Notes: generated from the sequence alone by a model not told the origin. Shown: positions 42,501 through 48,524, counted from the first letter of the stretch. The stretch: 64,000 nucleotides of DNA from Triplophysa rosa (GCF_024868665.1 NC_079900.1:24067690-24131689), one strand, 5' to 3'. Translations and numbers: made by a program.

Positions 42501-45500
42501 GTTTCGTGCTAATGACGACCAAACTGCAATTTGCTGGGAATAAAATCTTATTACTGATAAGTTAAATTTTTTTTTGCAGATGTCCTTTGTGAACTCTACA
42601 AAGCTCTTTGTCTTTGCGATTGCAGAGAGCATGCAGTACTCACTTTAATATATCGACGCTACGGGAAGTGTAAATGGAAAAATGTGCACGCAGGTCTGAT
42701 TGAAAAGGACAGCGGGTACATTATCTGTGACTCACCCAGTTCTCTGGACACTGGAGATACGGCTGCGTTCTCTCCGATCTTCGATACAGCATCAAAGTAC
42801 TGCTTCCCAGCCAGGGCCATGGCTGCAAGACAGTGATAAGAACATGGAAGATTTAGCAAGGTGCAGTATTCTGTAAATGTGATTTATCTAAATTAGAACG
42901 TGGTGTACAATAAACAGGAGTGCTAATATATTAACCAAACTAGTTAATATAGTTCAGTTCTATAGTACGTAATACACATTATAAATATTTTGTGAAGACA
43001 TTCATTCAAAAAACACTATTATTGGCCATTCACTACTATCTACATTGTAGCATAAATCTTTAAATCAAAGGCCACAAGAAGCCTAAATTCAGTCTTAAAT
43101 ATCAAACCAAGAAATGTGTGTAAATGTACTTAATGATTATTCTTTTTTGGGATTTATGTAACCATAATGATTCTTGTTTTTAGTTAAACCGGTAAGACAA
43201 ATGCAAAGAGATACAACAAAATAAAAATAAATGCAAATTTTAAACATGTAAATATGAATTAATTCTGCATGCGCAAATGTCAGAACATGGAAATGCGACG
43301 CTCACCTGAAACAGCTTTCTCATAGCTCTTCCCCAGGTTTACGAGGTTACGCAGCCCCGGGTTAAACTGTTCCATAACATTCTGAAAAAGAAATCAAATG
43401 TGAGTATTAGTGGATGTTTGTGAAAAAGACATACTTCCTTCCTTGAAATAAACTTTTCAGTTTCTTCTAAGTAAATGTGCACATAATCTCAAATCCAACT
43501 AACAGTGATGTAAATAAAAAAACCTGAAACTAGACACGACAGCCAAATACATCCATCTGATGATTACAAAGACTACCTATTAAAAAATGACCTATTATTA
43601 GTAATCTAAATGTGTGCTTAGTGGACAACACTCAACAACACGTATTACAAGCGGACGGCAGTCTGAGCACCTTCAGAGATGCTGTGAGTGTCTTGTATCA
43701 GAGAATCAATATTAGATCTTATGGTGACAAGACGTCCGATTTACACCCCTAATAAATAGTATATGTACTTAATGAAGTCTTATTTATTGTGTGCACAGGC
43801 ACACACTCATTCTTCTATCTTTGAGTCTGACCTAAGAAAGCTGTTTGCAAGCCATTTCAGGTTTGTTCTTAAAATCTACGAGTTTCGCTTGGGTCAGGAA
43901 TCTGCAGTCAAGGTTTTGGCTTCAACTTAATGCCTGTGCAGATCTCTAGATGAAACTTTTATTTAGCTATGAAGTATACAGTGTATGTGTACATAAATAA
44001 CATAAACATATGTACATAAAGTACAGCTGTGGCCAAAAGTTTTGAGAATGACACAAATATTAATTTTCACCAAGTCTACTGCTTCAGTGATTTTTATATG
44101 TTTTTGTCAGATGTTACTATGGTATACTGAAGTATAATTACAAGCATTTCATAAGTGTGAGAGGCCTTTATTGACAATTACATTAAGTTTACGAGAAGAC
44201 TCAATATTTGCAGTGTTGACCCTTCTTTTTCAAGACCTCTGCAATTTGCCCGGGCATGCTGTCAATCAATTTCTGGGCCACATCCTCACTGATGGCAGCC
44301 CATTCTGGGGAGTTTCTTTGCCATGGACCCAAAATGTTGATGTTTTGGTCCCCGAGCCACTTAGTTATTACTTTTGCCTTATGGCAAGGTGCTCCATCAT
44401 GCTGGAAAAGGCATTGTTCATCACCAAACTGTTCTTGGATGGTTGGGAGAAGTTGCTCTCTGAGGATGTTTTTGTACAATTCTTTGTTCATGGCTGTGTT
44501 CTTAGGCAAAATTGTGAGTGAGCCCTCTCCCTTGGCTGAGAAGCAACCCCACACATGAATGGTCTCAGGATGCTTTACTGTTGGCATGACACAGGACTGA
44601 TTGTAGTGCTCACCTTTTCTTCTCCGGACAATCTTTTTTCTGGATGCCCCAAACAATGGGAAAGGGGATTCATCAGAGAAAACGACTTTACCCCAGTCCT
44701 CAGCAGTCCAATCCCTGTACCTTTTGCAGAATATCAGTCTGTCCCTGATGTTTTTCCTAGAGAGAAGTGGCTTCTTTGCTGCCCTTCTTGACACCAGGCC
44801 ATCCTCAAAAAGTCTTGGCCTCACTGTGCGTGCAGATGCACTCACACCAGCCTGCTGCCATTCCTGAGCAAGCTCTGCACTGGTGGTGCCCCGATCTCAC
44901 ATCTGAATCAACTGTAGAAGACCATCCTGGCTCTTGCTGGACTTTCTTGGGCGCCCTGAAGCCTTCTTCACAACAATTGAACCTCTCTCCTTAAAGTTTT
45001 TGATGATCCAATAAATGGTTGATGTAGGTGCAGTCTTACTAGCAGCAATAGCCTTGCCTGTGAATCCATTTTTTGTGCAAAGCAATGATGACTGCCCGTG
45101 TTTCCTTGCAGATAAGCATGGTTAACAGAGGAAGAAGAATGATTTCCAGCACCACCCTCCTTTTAAAGCTTCCAGTCTGTTACTCTACAGTAATTCAATC
45201 AGCATTACAGAGTGATCTCCAGCCTTGTCCTCCTCAACACTCTCACCTGTGCTAACCAGAGAATCACTGACATGATGTCAGCTGGTCTTTTTGTGGCAGG
45301 GTTGAAATGGAATGTACATGTTTTTTTTGGACTAAGTTCATTTTCATGGCAAAGAGGTACTTCACAATAAAATTTAATTAATCTGATCACTCTTCATAAC
45401 ATTCTGGAGTATATGCAATTCGCCATCATAAAAACTGACTTTGTGAAAATTAATATATGTGTCATTCTCAAAACTTTTGGCCACGACTGTACATAAATTG

Positions 45501-47811
45501 CCATAAATAAAGTACATCAATTGCCATAAATTACTATTTTCTTGTAATGTGTTCCATGTCATAATAAAAAAATACTTTATTAAAGAGACACACTCGGGTT
45601 GTTTCAAACCTATATAAGTTTCTTCATTCTGCTAAACACAAAAGAAGGTATTTGGAAAAATGTCAGTAAGCAAACAGATCTCATCCCCCATTTACTGCCA
45701 TAGTAGGGAAAATACAGTAAACACTATGGGAGTCAATGGGAGATGAGATTTGTTTGGTTATTGACATTCTTCTCAAAATCTTCCTTTGTGTTTAGCAAAA
45801 CAAATAAATTGATGTAGGTTTGGCACAATCTGAGGGTGAGCAAATGATGACAGAATTTTCATTTTTGGGTGAACTATCCCTTTAACATAACACTCCTACT
45901 GAGCTATTAATCATGGTGTTATAAAAATATCGTAGCAGCTATTTCCATATGGGTCAAACTCAGTTATTATACAATTACTTTTTCTAAAAAGCAGAATCTT
46001 GTCTCATAAGATCCATATTACAGACACATTCTGCTATAGGGTGAAACAGAGATACCTTCATTTATATACTGTACTCCAACACAAACATGTGACATCTGTC
46101 AGTCTCCAGCATCAAACTAGATCTTAGCACAGGTCACACATTTCAGAGGTTATGGGTGCCTGTTTTTCCACCATCAAGAAGTGTGTGGAATAACAATATC
46201 TTATGTTAAAATTCATATGCGCATCTCTCCGTGTCAGTATTCAGAAACACTCGAACTAAGAAAGTTTAAAGGAAAACTCAGAAACTCTACCAAACATATG
46301 ATGCGTGTGTATAATAGTTGGCAACACTCTCCGCTAGTTTCCGGTTTCTTTTCTCTGCACTTTGAACTTTGAAGCAAGAAGCGGAGATTTGAATGAGTCA
46401 CTAGAAAACACTTGGGCTTGGTTATATTTACTTTGTCTGCATACATGTGCTTAATGCTTACTAATCCTCAAACCATGAAGATAGCCCACTCATCCTCTCC
46501 ACTCCCCAACACGTAATAATGAACCATCAGAGACGGAAGCAACTGATATTACACTGGAATGGAAGTACAGGAATGACGTTCTCATGGTGAGAAAGGGCGT
46601 GGGAGCAGGTCTCTCTCATAATACTGTAAACCCTCTTCCATTGAAAACATCTCACAGTACAACCAGGAGTGTAGGATCTCATTTGAGATAACCAAAATGA
46701 GGAACTTGCCTCATTAGTATTTTTATTATTATTTTCATTATTACTGATTGAACACTGACTGTATAAACTTCCTAAAATAACCTTTAGACGCGTTACAGTA
46801 ATGAATTTAGGATCTTGGGGTAAAAACAAATGTTGTGATTCCTACGTGTCTACTTTTCCAGACCTGGTTGTGGTAATATTAAAGGGATACTTCACCCAAA
46901 AATGAAAATTCTGTCATGGTTTACCCACCTTCGAGTTGTTCCAAATCTGTATAAATGTCTTTGTTCTGATGAATACAGAGAAGGATATTTCAAAGAATGC
47001 TTATAACCAGACAGATTTTGCACCCCATTGACTCCCAGGAAAAAATACAATGATAGTCAAAAGTGCCCCAGAACTGTTTGCTGTCCTACATTCATCAAAA
47101 TGTTTTCTTTTGTGTTCAACAAAACAAAACAAAATATTAAGTAATTTTTCCTACTAACGTTGTGGGTCTCAATGGGGGGCAAAATCTGTCTGGTTATACG
47201 CATTCTTCCAAATATCTTTCTCAGTGTTCATCAGAACAAAGACATTTATACAGATATGGAACAACTGGCAGGTGAGTCAACGTTGACAGAATTTTCATTT
47301 TTGTGTTAAGTACCCCTTTAAAAGTCTGCTTTTTGGCAAATTTTAAACATATAAAACGTGATTTTACACAAGGACTGAGTACCTTGCCATGAGGCAAAAG
47401 AAAAGAAAAATCTTTTCTAAAAAAAATCTTCTGGGTGTGTCAATAAATCAAATAATGTGGTGAAGATCGACCCTTACACTCAATGACATCCAAATAAAGT
47501 GAAGAGAACTCAATTTCTTTCCAACTTCACCACCTCAAACATCAAATGAGCCAAATCCACAAACATTTGACCTCAGATAAAGTTTCCTGACCAGATCAGA
47601 AGATCATCAACCAACACAACGACCTCCCATCTGTCAACCAGCGGCCCTATGTTTGGGATTCCGCCACATATTTGGTGATTGTACGCTTAACCTGACCGTT
47701 CTGGACTCAACAGGTGGTATACATTAGTTTTGAATGTCTTAAAAGTGTCCGTTCTCTCACCTTGTAAGTGCTCTCTGTGAGTTTAGTCACCTCCTCTGGG
47801 TCGCGCGACAT
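1973..47811 (-). CDS. baiap2l1: baiap2l1 (IRTKS), I-BAR and SH3 adaptor, 12 coding exons
   Basis: The gene product is a cytoplasmic and membrane-edge adaptor: the I-BAR (IMD) dimer binds and bends PIP2-rich membrane outward and the SH3 domain recruits actin regulators (known for the family). Twelve exons were joined by AG/GT borders with matching phases, giving 441 codons to the last exon border. Residues about 1-250 form the I-BAR helices, including [11 protein letters not shown] near the start and [20 protein letters not shown] in exon 7, a signature that fits BAIAP2L1 better than BAIAP2 or BAIAP2L2. A proline-rich linker (PPPAPPQ) follows, then the SH3 at about 323-380 with ALYDY-position TIFPHKSG and the RGWFPSSY end. 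The tail has RSKSVVNL and a PPADYSD motif as in IRTKS. The start ATG has A at -3. Human IRTKS is about 511 residues, so C-terminal sequence is probably outside the window. The a or b paralogue was not decided. Confidence 0.93.
2015..2174 (-). CDS. baiap2l1: baiap2l1 exon 12 (tail)
   Basis: Encodes [20 protein letters not shown], then [17 protein letters not shown] and [11 protein letters not shown]. These match the RSISTVNL and PPPDYLE stretches of mammalian IRTKS. The acceptor is TTGCTAG. The most likely donor is ACCG|GTCAGT at 2014. If it is not used, the frame runs 13 more codons to TAA at 1975-1973. Confidence 0.85.
2848..3104. mobile_element. Short inverted-repeat element (GTTCACACCAAACGC ends)
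   Basis: The left end reads GGGTTCACACCAAACGCG and the right end is its inverse, GCGTTTGGTGTGAGCCC. The interior is CpG-rich, which is a non-coding MITE layout. No clean target duplication was seen, so the superfamily is not assigned. Confidence 0.7.
3115..3212 (+). mobile_element. Truncated second copy of the GTTCACACCAAACGC element
   Basis: Repeats the first ~95 bp of the element at 2848 almost exactly (GTAAATTACATAC, AGTCAATGCAAAG), then stops near GCTGAACCC. It lies about 10 bp after the full copy, in the same orientation. Confidence 0.65.
3665..3724 (-). CDS. baiap2l1: baiap2l1 exon 11 (SH3 end)
   Basis: This 60-bp exon encodes [20 protein letters not shown], the closing strand of the SH3 with the WFPSSY motif. 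The acceptor is TTTCTCAG. Two donors are possible: AACAG|GTAATG at 3664 and GCG|GTAAAT at 3675. Only the first keeps frame with exon 12, so it was chosen. Confidence 0.9.
4053..4210 (-). repeat. HAmo-type tRNA-derived SINE
   Basis: On the minus strand it reads a tRNA-like head with GTAGCTCAGTGGTTAGAG (box A region), then a box-B-like segment, and ends in the GGATAAAAGCGTCTGCCAAATG tail region. It lies in the intron between exons 10 and 11 of baiap2l1. Confidence 0.85.
4631..5069. mobile_element. TTAA-flanked non-coding inverted-repeat element
   Basis: Ends are TTAAAGGGATACTTCACCC and the inverse GGGTGAAGTATCGCTTTAA. The inner arms share the ATGATGACAGAATTTTC and ATTTGGAA motifs, and the middle is an imperfect palindrome. 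The TTAA border is typical of piggyBac- or Kolobok-type duplications. Confidence 0.75.
5070..6188. other. Intron 10 stretch without recognised feature
   Basis: Mixed-composition intron. Short open frames at 5538-5852 have no recognisable domain. No splice-bounded exon matching IRTKS was seen. Confidence 0.4.
6189..6402 (-). CDS. baiap2l1: baiap2l1 exon 10 (SH3, first part)
   Basis: Encodes residues 297-367: a Ser-rich lead ([12 protein letters not shown]), then most of the SH3 domain, with [18 protein letters not shown], the acidic [20 protein letters not shown] and its conserved Trp. The acceptor is TTCTCTAG and the donor AACT|GTGAG, two bases into a codon. Confidence 0.94.
6686..7944. mobile_element. 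TTAA element interrupted by a hAT insertion
   Basis: Left end TTAAAGGGGCAGTTTACCC. Right end GGGTGAACTATCACTTAC is slightly decayed. The two halves (6686-6736 and 7690-7944) are rejoined by removing the hAT element at 6737-7689. Confidence 0.7.
6737..7689. mobile_element. Non-autonomous hAT element
   Basis: Ends TAGGGCTGTGCGAT and the inverse TCGTTCAGCCCTA, flanked by the identical 8-bp duplication ATTATCAC at 6729-6736 and 7690-7697. The interior repeats GCGATT words near both ends and encodes no transposase. Confidence 0.88.
7945..8732. mobile_element. Probable TTAA element, relative of the one at 19185
   Basis: The right end is CCCCTTTAA (TTAA at 8729-8732). Inside, a CTGTAGAGCAGTTTGTCCGTT block and a CCTTTCGAA..ACTACGGTGG block match words at 20110-20135 and 19270-19290. 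The left end is not clear, so the start is approximate. Confidence 0.5.
8746..8872 (-). repeat. Degraded HAmo-type SINE
   Basis: On the minus strand it has GGGTTCAAACCCC (box B) preceded by AGAGCATTGC and followed by a decayed ATTTACACATTTGACC-like tail. It lies just left of exon 9. Confidence 0.6.
8902..8998 (-). CDS. baiap2l1: baiap2l1 exon 9
   Basis: Encodes [20 protein letters not shown] and [12 protein letters not shown], residues 265-296. This is the proline-rich linker with the PLANMFN segment that matches the PLIDMFN region of mammalian IRTKS. The acceptor is CTGTACAG and the donor TCTG|GTGAAT, leaving one base to the next codon. Confidence 0.9.
9088..9243 (-). CDS. baiap2l1: baiap2l1 exon 8
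   Basis: Encodes 52 residues (213-264): [38 protein letters not shown] and the TPQASP linker. This is the last I-BAR helix and the start of the disordered linker. The acceptor is CTCAAAG and the donor CAGG|GTGAAG. Confidence 0.93.
9347..9499 (-). CDS. baiap2l1: baiap2l1 exon 7
   Basis: Encodes 51 residues (162-212), including [20 protein letters not shown] and LVDKHC, the strongest IRTKS signature in the window. The acceptor is TTGCAG, directly preceded by a 50-bp CT microsatellite (GA on the plus strand). The donor is CAAG|GTTTATG, a non-consensus +4 to +6. Confidence 0.94.
9505..9554. repeat. (GA)25 microsatellite in the exon 7 splice acceptor
   Basis: Fifty bases of perfect AG repeat on the plus strand, so CT on the gene strand. 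It ends 5 bp before exon 7 and forms the whole polypyrimidine tract. Confidence 0.97.
9556..10753. other. Intron 6 stretch, mostly unrecognised
   Basis: Holds a CTC trinucleotide run at 10204-10228. I see no exon, RNA gene or clear transposon ends. Confidence 0.4.
10754..11019. mobile_element. TTAA-type inverted-repeat element, first of a run of three
   Basis: Starts AAAGGGACAGTACACCC (left TTAA lost), and ends GACAGAATTTTCC then TTAA at 11016-11019. The middle is a palindrome around CGAGATCTGCTTG. Confidence 0.65.
11016..11328. mobile_element. TTAA element, second of the run
   Basis: Left TTAAAGGAGTAATTACCCC and right AAGTGAACTACTCCTTTAA; shares its left TTAA with the preceding element. 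Inner arms carry CTTCTGCAGAACACA-type words in both orientations. Confidence 0.7.
11329..11622. mobile_element. TTAA element, third of the run
   Basis: Left ATAAAGGGACAGTTCACC, right TTAGGTGAACTATCCCTTTAA. It follows the second element with no host sequence between them. Confidence 0.7.
11623..14092. other. Intron 6 stretch, no gene recognised
   Basis: 12880-13260 is CpG- and ACGT-rich (many GTACGC and CGCGTAC words) and may be a decayed repeat. 13320-13460 is AT-rich with TTATTAAATAAA-like tandem words. No exon or complete element was found. Confidence 0.35.
14093..14227 (-). CDS. baiap2l1: baiap2l1 exon 6
   Basis: Encodes 45 residues (117-161) from [17 protein letters not shown] to SKYESKENE. 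It includes the very basic [12 protein letters not shown] stretch that corresponds to the membrane- and actin-contacting region of I-BAR domains. The acceptor is GTCCACAG and the donor CGAG|GTATGC. Confidence 0.93.
15001..16570 (-). mobile_element. Complete Tc1/mariner transposon, DD37E type
   Basis: Bounded by TA at 14999-15000 and 16571-16572. Terminal repeats start CACTGGGTTCCAAATTATTA on the left and CACTGCGTTCCAAATTATTA on the right strand. A second inner copy of TTCCAAATTATTATGCA at about 15183 and a decayed one near 16370 suggest an IR/DR layout. It contains one full-length transposase. Confidence 0.93.
15331..16344 (-). CDS. Tc1/mariner transposase, uninterrupted, DD37E
   Basis: 337 codons with no stop. 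The N-terminal helix-turn-helix (about 8-110: [33 protein letters not shown]) would bind the inverted repeats. The catalytic domain has Asp144 in [12 protein letters not shown], Asp236 in FMHDNAPSH and Glu274 in [11 protein letters not shown]. There are 37 residues between Asp236 and Glu274, unlike the 34 usual in Tc1. This spacing is that of the DD37E group described in vertebrates (TRT). A Gly-rich [10 protein letters not shown] box is present. The basic GKKKDLS start and length are normal for the superfamily. Seen: open frame, all three acidic residues, matching ends. Inferred: possible recent activity. It sits in an intron of baiap2l1 in the same orientation. Confidence 0.95.
   Translation of the reverse strand: MGKKKDLSAAEKRQIEQCLGQGMKTLDISRKLKRDHRTVKTFVADSEHRRVRADKGRMRKVSSRQIHRIKRAAAKMPLQSSKQVFEAAGASGVPKTSRCRILQMLAVVHKPTIRPPLTNAHKQKRLQWAHTYMKTNFQTVLFTDECRATLDGPDGWSSGWLVDGHHVPTRLRRQQGGGGVMFWAGIMGRQLVGPFRVPEGVKMNSARYVEFLTEHFLPWYKKKNHAFRSKIIFMHDNAPSHAAKNTSVSLAAMGIKGEKLMVWPPSSPDLNPIENLWSILKRKIYDGGRQLASKQQLWEAILTSCKEIQSETIQKLTSSMDARIVKVISKKGSYVNM
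18022..20936. mobile_element. hAT-like element, middle layer
   Basis: Left CAGGGCTCTACACTGCGACC and right ACCATAGAGCCCTG are inverted ends. Target duplication is poor. It interrupts the outer element between 18021 and 20937, and is itself interrupted by a TTAA element. Confidence 0.65.
19185..20352. mobile_element. TTAA element, inner layer
   Basis: TTAAAGGCGCAGTTC on the left and GCACTGTACCTTTAA on the right. The interior shares blocks with 7945-8732, so they are members of one family. No transposase was recognised; short open frames at 19788-20230 are not convincing. Confidence 0.6.
21066..21137 (-). CDS. baiap2l1: baiap2l1 exon 5
   Basis: Encodes [20 protein letters not shown] and KYMT, residues 93-116, with the basic membrane-facing positions usual in I-BAR helices. 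The acceptor is CTGTACAG and the donor GACG|GTGAG. A nested hAT cluster begins 29 bp past the exon end. Confidence 0.93.
21722..22296 (+). repeat. 480-bp family repeat, copy 1, left part
   Basis: Contains GGCTCG, TGATTCTGATTGGCCAGTCG and TTTGCAGGTTCGTTATT, then CTTTTCCTCGCGGAAGG and CCCCTTCAGTGTG. The same order occurs at 35968 and 38073. It is split by a SINE (21875-22042) and by the hAT at 22297; the right end resumes at 23486. Confidence 0.8.
21875..22042 (+). repeat. HAmo-type tRNA-derived SINE, near full length
   Basis: CTGTAGCTCAGTGGTTAGAG, GGTACGATCCC as box B, then TAAGTCGCTTTGGATAAAAG and a GCGTCTGCCAAATG tail ending in TAAATGTAAAT. It is the best preserved copy in the window and lies inside the 480-bp repeat. 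Confidence 0.9.
22297..23485. mobile_element. Non-autonomous hAT element
   Basis: Ends TAGGCTTGTGCCGG and CCGGCACAAGCCTA, flanked by the exact 8-bp duplication CTGTACAT at 22289-22296 and 23486-23493. A run of 12 G lies at 23185. No transposase is seen. An unoccupied site (CCTGTACATTATCCC) is present in the sister repeat near 38535. Confidence 0.92.
23924..23985 (-). CDS. baiap2l1: baiap2l1 exon 4
   Basis: Encodes [20 protein letters not shown] and N, residues 72-92, an I-BAR helix. The acceptor tract is a short CT repeat ending CTCCTCAG; the donor is AAAT|GTGAG. A hAT element lies only 32 bp upstream of the exon, so the branch point must fall in or next to it. Confidence 0.92.
24018..24688. 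mobile_element. hAT MITE next to exon 4
   Basis: Ends TAGGGATGCACGATA and CAGTGCATCCCTA with exact 8-bp duplication TTATCAAC at 24010-24017 and 24689-24696. Both ends are rich in TATCGGCC words. It lies 32 bp upstream of exon 4 on the gene strand. Confidence 0.92.
24975..25120 (+). repeat. Decayed HAmo-type SINE, 5' truncated
   Basis: GTGTTAGCAGAGCAAAGG, box-B-like GATTCGATTCCCC, then TAAGTTGCTTTGGATAAAA and a GTCAAATGCATGAATG tail. The box A region is lost. Confidence 0.75.
25608..25975. mobile_element. TTAA-type inverted-repeat element
   Basis: Left TAGGGATAGTTCGCCC with AAAATGAAAATCTCA; right GAATTTTCATTTTTGCGAGG ending TAACCCTTTAA. It shares the TTAA at 25972-25975 with the next element. 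Confidence 0.7.
25972..27249. mobile_element. 1.28-kb TTAA element with GCGGCAGTCCG ends
   Basis: Left TTAAAGCGGCAGTCCGCAAG, right CGGACTGCCGCTTTAA (TTAA at 27246-27249). The interior is unique sequence without a recognisable transposase, so non-autonomous. Confidence 0.75.
27250..28941. other. Intron 3 stretch without recognised feature
   Basis: AT-rich intron. I see no exon, no paired ends and no RNA gene in it. Confidence 0.4.
28942..29387. mobile_element. TTAA-flanked MITE with long inverted arms
   Basis: TTAAAGCGATACTTCAGCC on the left and GGCTGAAGTATCGCTTTAA on the right. The next ~60 bp also pair (CCCTCAAGGCATCCTAAG with its inverse). Interior CpG-rich and non-coding. Confidence 0.88.
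29692..30124. mobile_element. hAT-like element, partly deleted
   Basis: Starts TAGGGATGTAACAATATA and ends GAGCCCTGCATCCCTA. Flanks ATATAGAT and ATATACAG match in 5-6 of 8 positions. The first 200 bp match the element at 17729 (GCCATAAGCATCCTC and following). Confidence 0.65.
30703..32499. mobile_element. Non-autonomous hAT-like element (CAGTGTTTCCC ends)
   Basis: CAGTGTTTCCCAATC at the left, AGTGGGAAACACTG at the right, in the style of hAT-Charlie ends. Flanks share only TATAT. 1.8 kb without transposase. GGAGCATGTCCCCGGACCCC occurs near the right end. Confidence 0.7.
32500..33357. other. Intron 3 stretch, AT-rich on the right
   Basis: 33100-33290 is made of TATAATATTTA-like words. Around 33075 a GTCAAAATAAAAGTCTG word recurs that is also found at 33945 and 36925. 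Otherwise nothing recognised. Confidence 0.35.
33358..34382. mobile_element. Non-autonomous hAT element
   Basis: TAGGGCTGAAACGATTCC and the inverse GATAGCTGCAGCCCTA, with exact 8-bp duplication CTGTATAG at 33350-33357 and 34383-34390. Both sub-ends hold CGAGTAA or ATTACT words. No transposase. Confidence 0.92.
34391..35967. other. Intron 3 stretch without recognised feature
   Basis: No paired ends or exon seen. Short GT-rich stretch near 35245-35270. Confidence 0.35.
35968..36437 (+). repeat. 480-bp family repeat, copy 2
   Basis: TATTACATGGCTCGTTG, TGATTCTGATTGGCCAGTCG, AAGCCCCTTCAGTGTGATAC and CAGCTGCCTGTACAT in the same order as the copies at 21722 and 38073. It lacks the hAT and SINE seen in copy 1. 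Confidence 0.8.
36640..37331. mobile_element. hAT-like fragment ending GGTATCGGTGCATCCCTA
   Basis: The right end is a clear hAT end with TATCGG words; the left carries CACCGATACC but no intact TAGGG end. Inside, a 40-bp unit with GTCAAAATAAAAGTCCGGTT occurs twice in tandem (36925 and 36966). Confidence 0.55.
37332..38072. other. Intron 3 stretch without recognised feature
   Basis: Open frames at 37737-38105 have no recognisable domain and no IRTKS similarity. Confidence 0.35.
38073..38546 (+). repeat. 480-bp family repeat, copy 3
   Basis: TTATTACACGGCTCGTTGG to CCGGCTGCCTGTACATTATC. It keeps the uninterrupted sequence where copy 1 has a hAT, and so documents the empty site. Near 38405-38540 an internal inverted repeat (TTATCGCAGAAATAAG and its inverse) makes a stem. 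Confidence 0.82.
38882..40063 (-). mobile_element. Tc1-type element with ~210-bp inverted repeats, deleted inside
   Basis: CAGTGGCTTGCAAAAGTATT at the left and its inverse AATACTTTTGCAAGCCACTG at the right. The repeats extend about 210 bp, to 39090 and from 39852 (GTGTAGATTAATGTAAAAAA in both). TA is present on the left (38880-38881). The right flank is TGTA, one step decayed. The interior is about 760 bp, too short for a full transposase. Confidence 0.88.
39121..39441 (-). pseudogene. Tc1 transposase remnant
   Basis: 106 open codons. [20 protein letters not shown] and [19 protein letters not shown] resemble the region around the first catalytic Asp of Tc1 transposases (WSDES). The second Asp, the Glu and the N-terminal DNA-binding domain are missing, so the copy cannot encode an active enzyme. 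Confidence 0.6.
40064..41133. other. Intron 3 stretch without recognised feature
   Basis: Mixed composition. No exon matching IRTKS, no paired ends seen. Confidence 0.35.
41139..41806 (-). mobile_element. Solo LTR (Gypsy-like), minus orientation
   Basis: Begins TG and ends CA, 668 bp, with an exact 5-bp duplication TTCAT at 41134-41138 and 41807-41811. On the minus strand it has a TATAAGAGG box (about 41695) followed by GATTAAAGTTTATT as a poly(A) signal region. Unusually, the first and last 39 bp are inverted copies (TGTAGCGAGGAAGGCGGGA). No internal region is left. Confidence 0.85.
41812..42735. other. Intron 3 stretch near exon 3, no feature recognised
   Basis: AT-rich intron without paired ends or open frames of note. 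Confidence 0.35.
42736..42822 (-). CDS. baiap2l1: baiap2l1 exon 3
   Basis: Encodes [20 protein letters not shown] and AVSPVSREL, about residues 43-71, inside the I-BAR domain. The acceptor is TCTTGCAG and the donor CTGG|GTGAG. The exon is 87 bp, so phase 1 is kept. The intron that follows is 18.75 kb. Confidence 0.93.
42823..44021. other. Intron 2 and start of intron 1, apart from exon 2
   Basis: Outside exon 2 (43306-43381) no element or gene was recognised. Confidence 0.35.
43306..43381 (-). CDS. baiap2l1: baiap2l1 exon 2
   Basis: Encodes [20 protein letters not shown] and EKAVS, residues 18-42, the first long I-BAR helix. The acceptor is TTTTTCAG and the donor TCAG|GTGAG. It ends with one base of the next codon, which exon 3 completes as Ala. 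Confidence 0.93.
44024..45489 (-). mobile_element. Tc1-type transposon, complete ends, dead transposase
   Basis: TA at 44022-44023 and 45490-45491. Ends CAGCTGTGGCCAAAAGTTTT and CAGTCGTGGCCAAAAGTTTT, continuing GAGAATGACAC on both sides. 1466 bp. Confidence 0.93.
44201..45135 (-). pseudogene. Tc1 transposase with frameshift, stop and loss of the catalytic Glu
   Basis: Read on the minus strand: an N-terminal part ([32 protein letters not shown]), then the catalytic domain with Asp in VVFSDESPF and Asp in [10 protein letters not shown], ending [19 protein letters not shown]. Three lesions are visible. The A run near 45072 shifts the frame. A TGA at 44899-44897 interrupts it where a CGA is expected, a CpG transition. 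Near 44255 the sequence jumps from GPWQRNSP to EWAAISED, so the [11 protein letters not shown] motif with the catalytic Glu is deleted. The copy is not autonomous. Confidence 0.88.
45580..45885. mobile_element. TTAA MITE
   Basis: TTAAAGAGACACACTCGGG at the left is partly decayed; right TTTGGGTGAACTATCCCTTTAA. The arms pair around CATTTACTGCCATAGTAGGG and its inverse. Confidence 0.72.
46879..47321. mobile_element. TTAA MITE
   Basis: TTAAAGGGATACTTCACCC at the left and GTTAAGTACCCCTTTAA at the right; same family as 4631-5069 (ACCAGACAGATTTTG and its inverse inside). Confidence 0.78.
47761..47811 (-). CDS. baiap2l1: baiap2l1 exon 1 (coding part)
   Basis: Encodes [17 protein letters not shown], the conserved N-terminus of the I-BAR domain, residues 1-17. 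The donor is AAG|GTGAGAG. The start codon has A at -3 and the exon ends in phase 0. Only the coding part can be delimited; the 5' UTR extends to the right. Confidence 0.93.
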
Positions 47812-48180
47812 TCTTCAGCCCTTCTCGTGACGAGAGCACGCACTCAAAAGCAAATAATCAAGATTTGTCAAAATTCTCCGACCGATCGATTAGTCCAAAA
47901 CGCCTCGCGCAGGACGGCACGCTTATCGCCTCCAATAAATCCGCATAGCAGGACTGCCGGTGTTGGAAAGTGGCTCCGGGCGGTGTTCCTCAATAACTGG
48001 CAGGTGGAACTGAGCTCAGAAAAGAGCGTGTGAGAGAGCTCATGAGTGCGCGTGAGTGTGTGTGCTTGTAAGATAGGTGAGGTGATCGACGTCACACACG
48101 GGCAGCGCTGACAGGTGGAATTCAGGCAGAACGAGCATAAACGACGCCATCTACTGTTCATTGTCGTTAATGCAATCATC
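47812..48180 (-). promoter_or_regulatory. baiap2l1: 5' UTR and promoter region of baiap2l1
   Basis: The bases upstream of the start codon are free of transposon ends until about 48525. A CRE-like TGACGTCG lies at about 48085-48092. No TATA box was seen at a fitting distance. The transcription start was not located. Confidence 0.35.
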
Positions 48181-48524
48181 TACCAAAGTCCCTTTCAATG
48201 CAAGTCGGTTTACTTGCCAATGCCATGTTTTTAATAATGGATTATTCAATATTTAAAGAATAAAGACTTTATTTCGACCTAATTTTCCAATGATTTAAGC
48301 AAATGTTAAAGTTATCCCTAGAACATTGTGTACAAGAAAATAATTTTTATCAATGGAATATATATAGTATAATAGATGGTGAGCTAATAAACAATGCTGA
48401 TGTTTTATTAATAACACAGGGTATTGATTCATCAGGAGGAAACTGAAGTGTCTGACTCTAAACCAACATTTTCCTCATTGTATTTCTTTAAATGTTCCTT
48501 ATTGTATTAAACCTGTTCATGGAA

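Noticed and set aside
47761..47811. Assignment to baiap2 (IRSp53) or baiap2l2 rather than baiap2l1
   Set aside because: The exon 7 signature ([20 protein letters not shown]) and the N-terminal and SH3 sequences fit BAIAP2L1 better.
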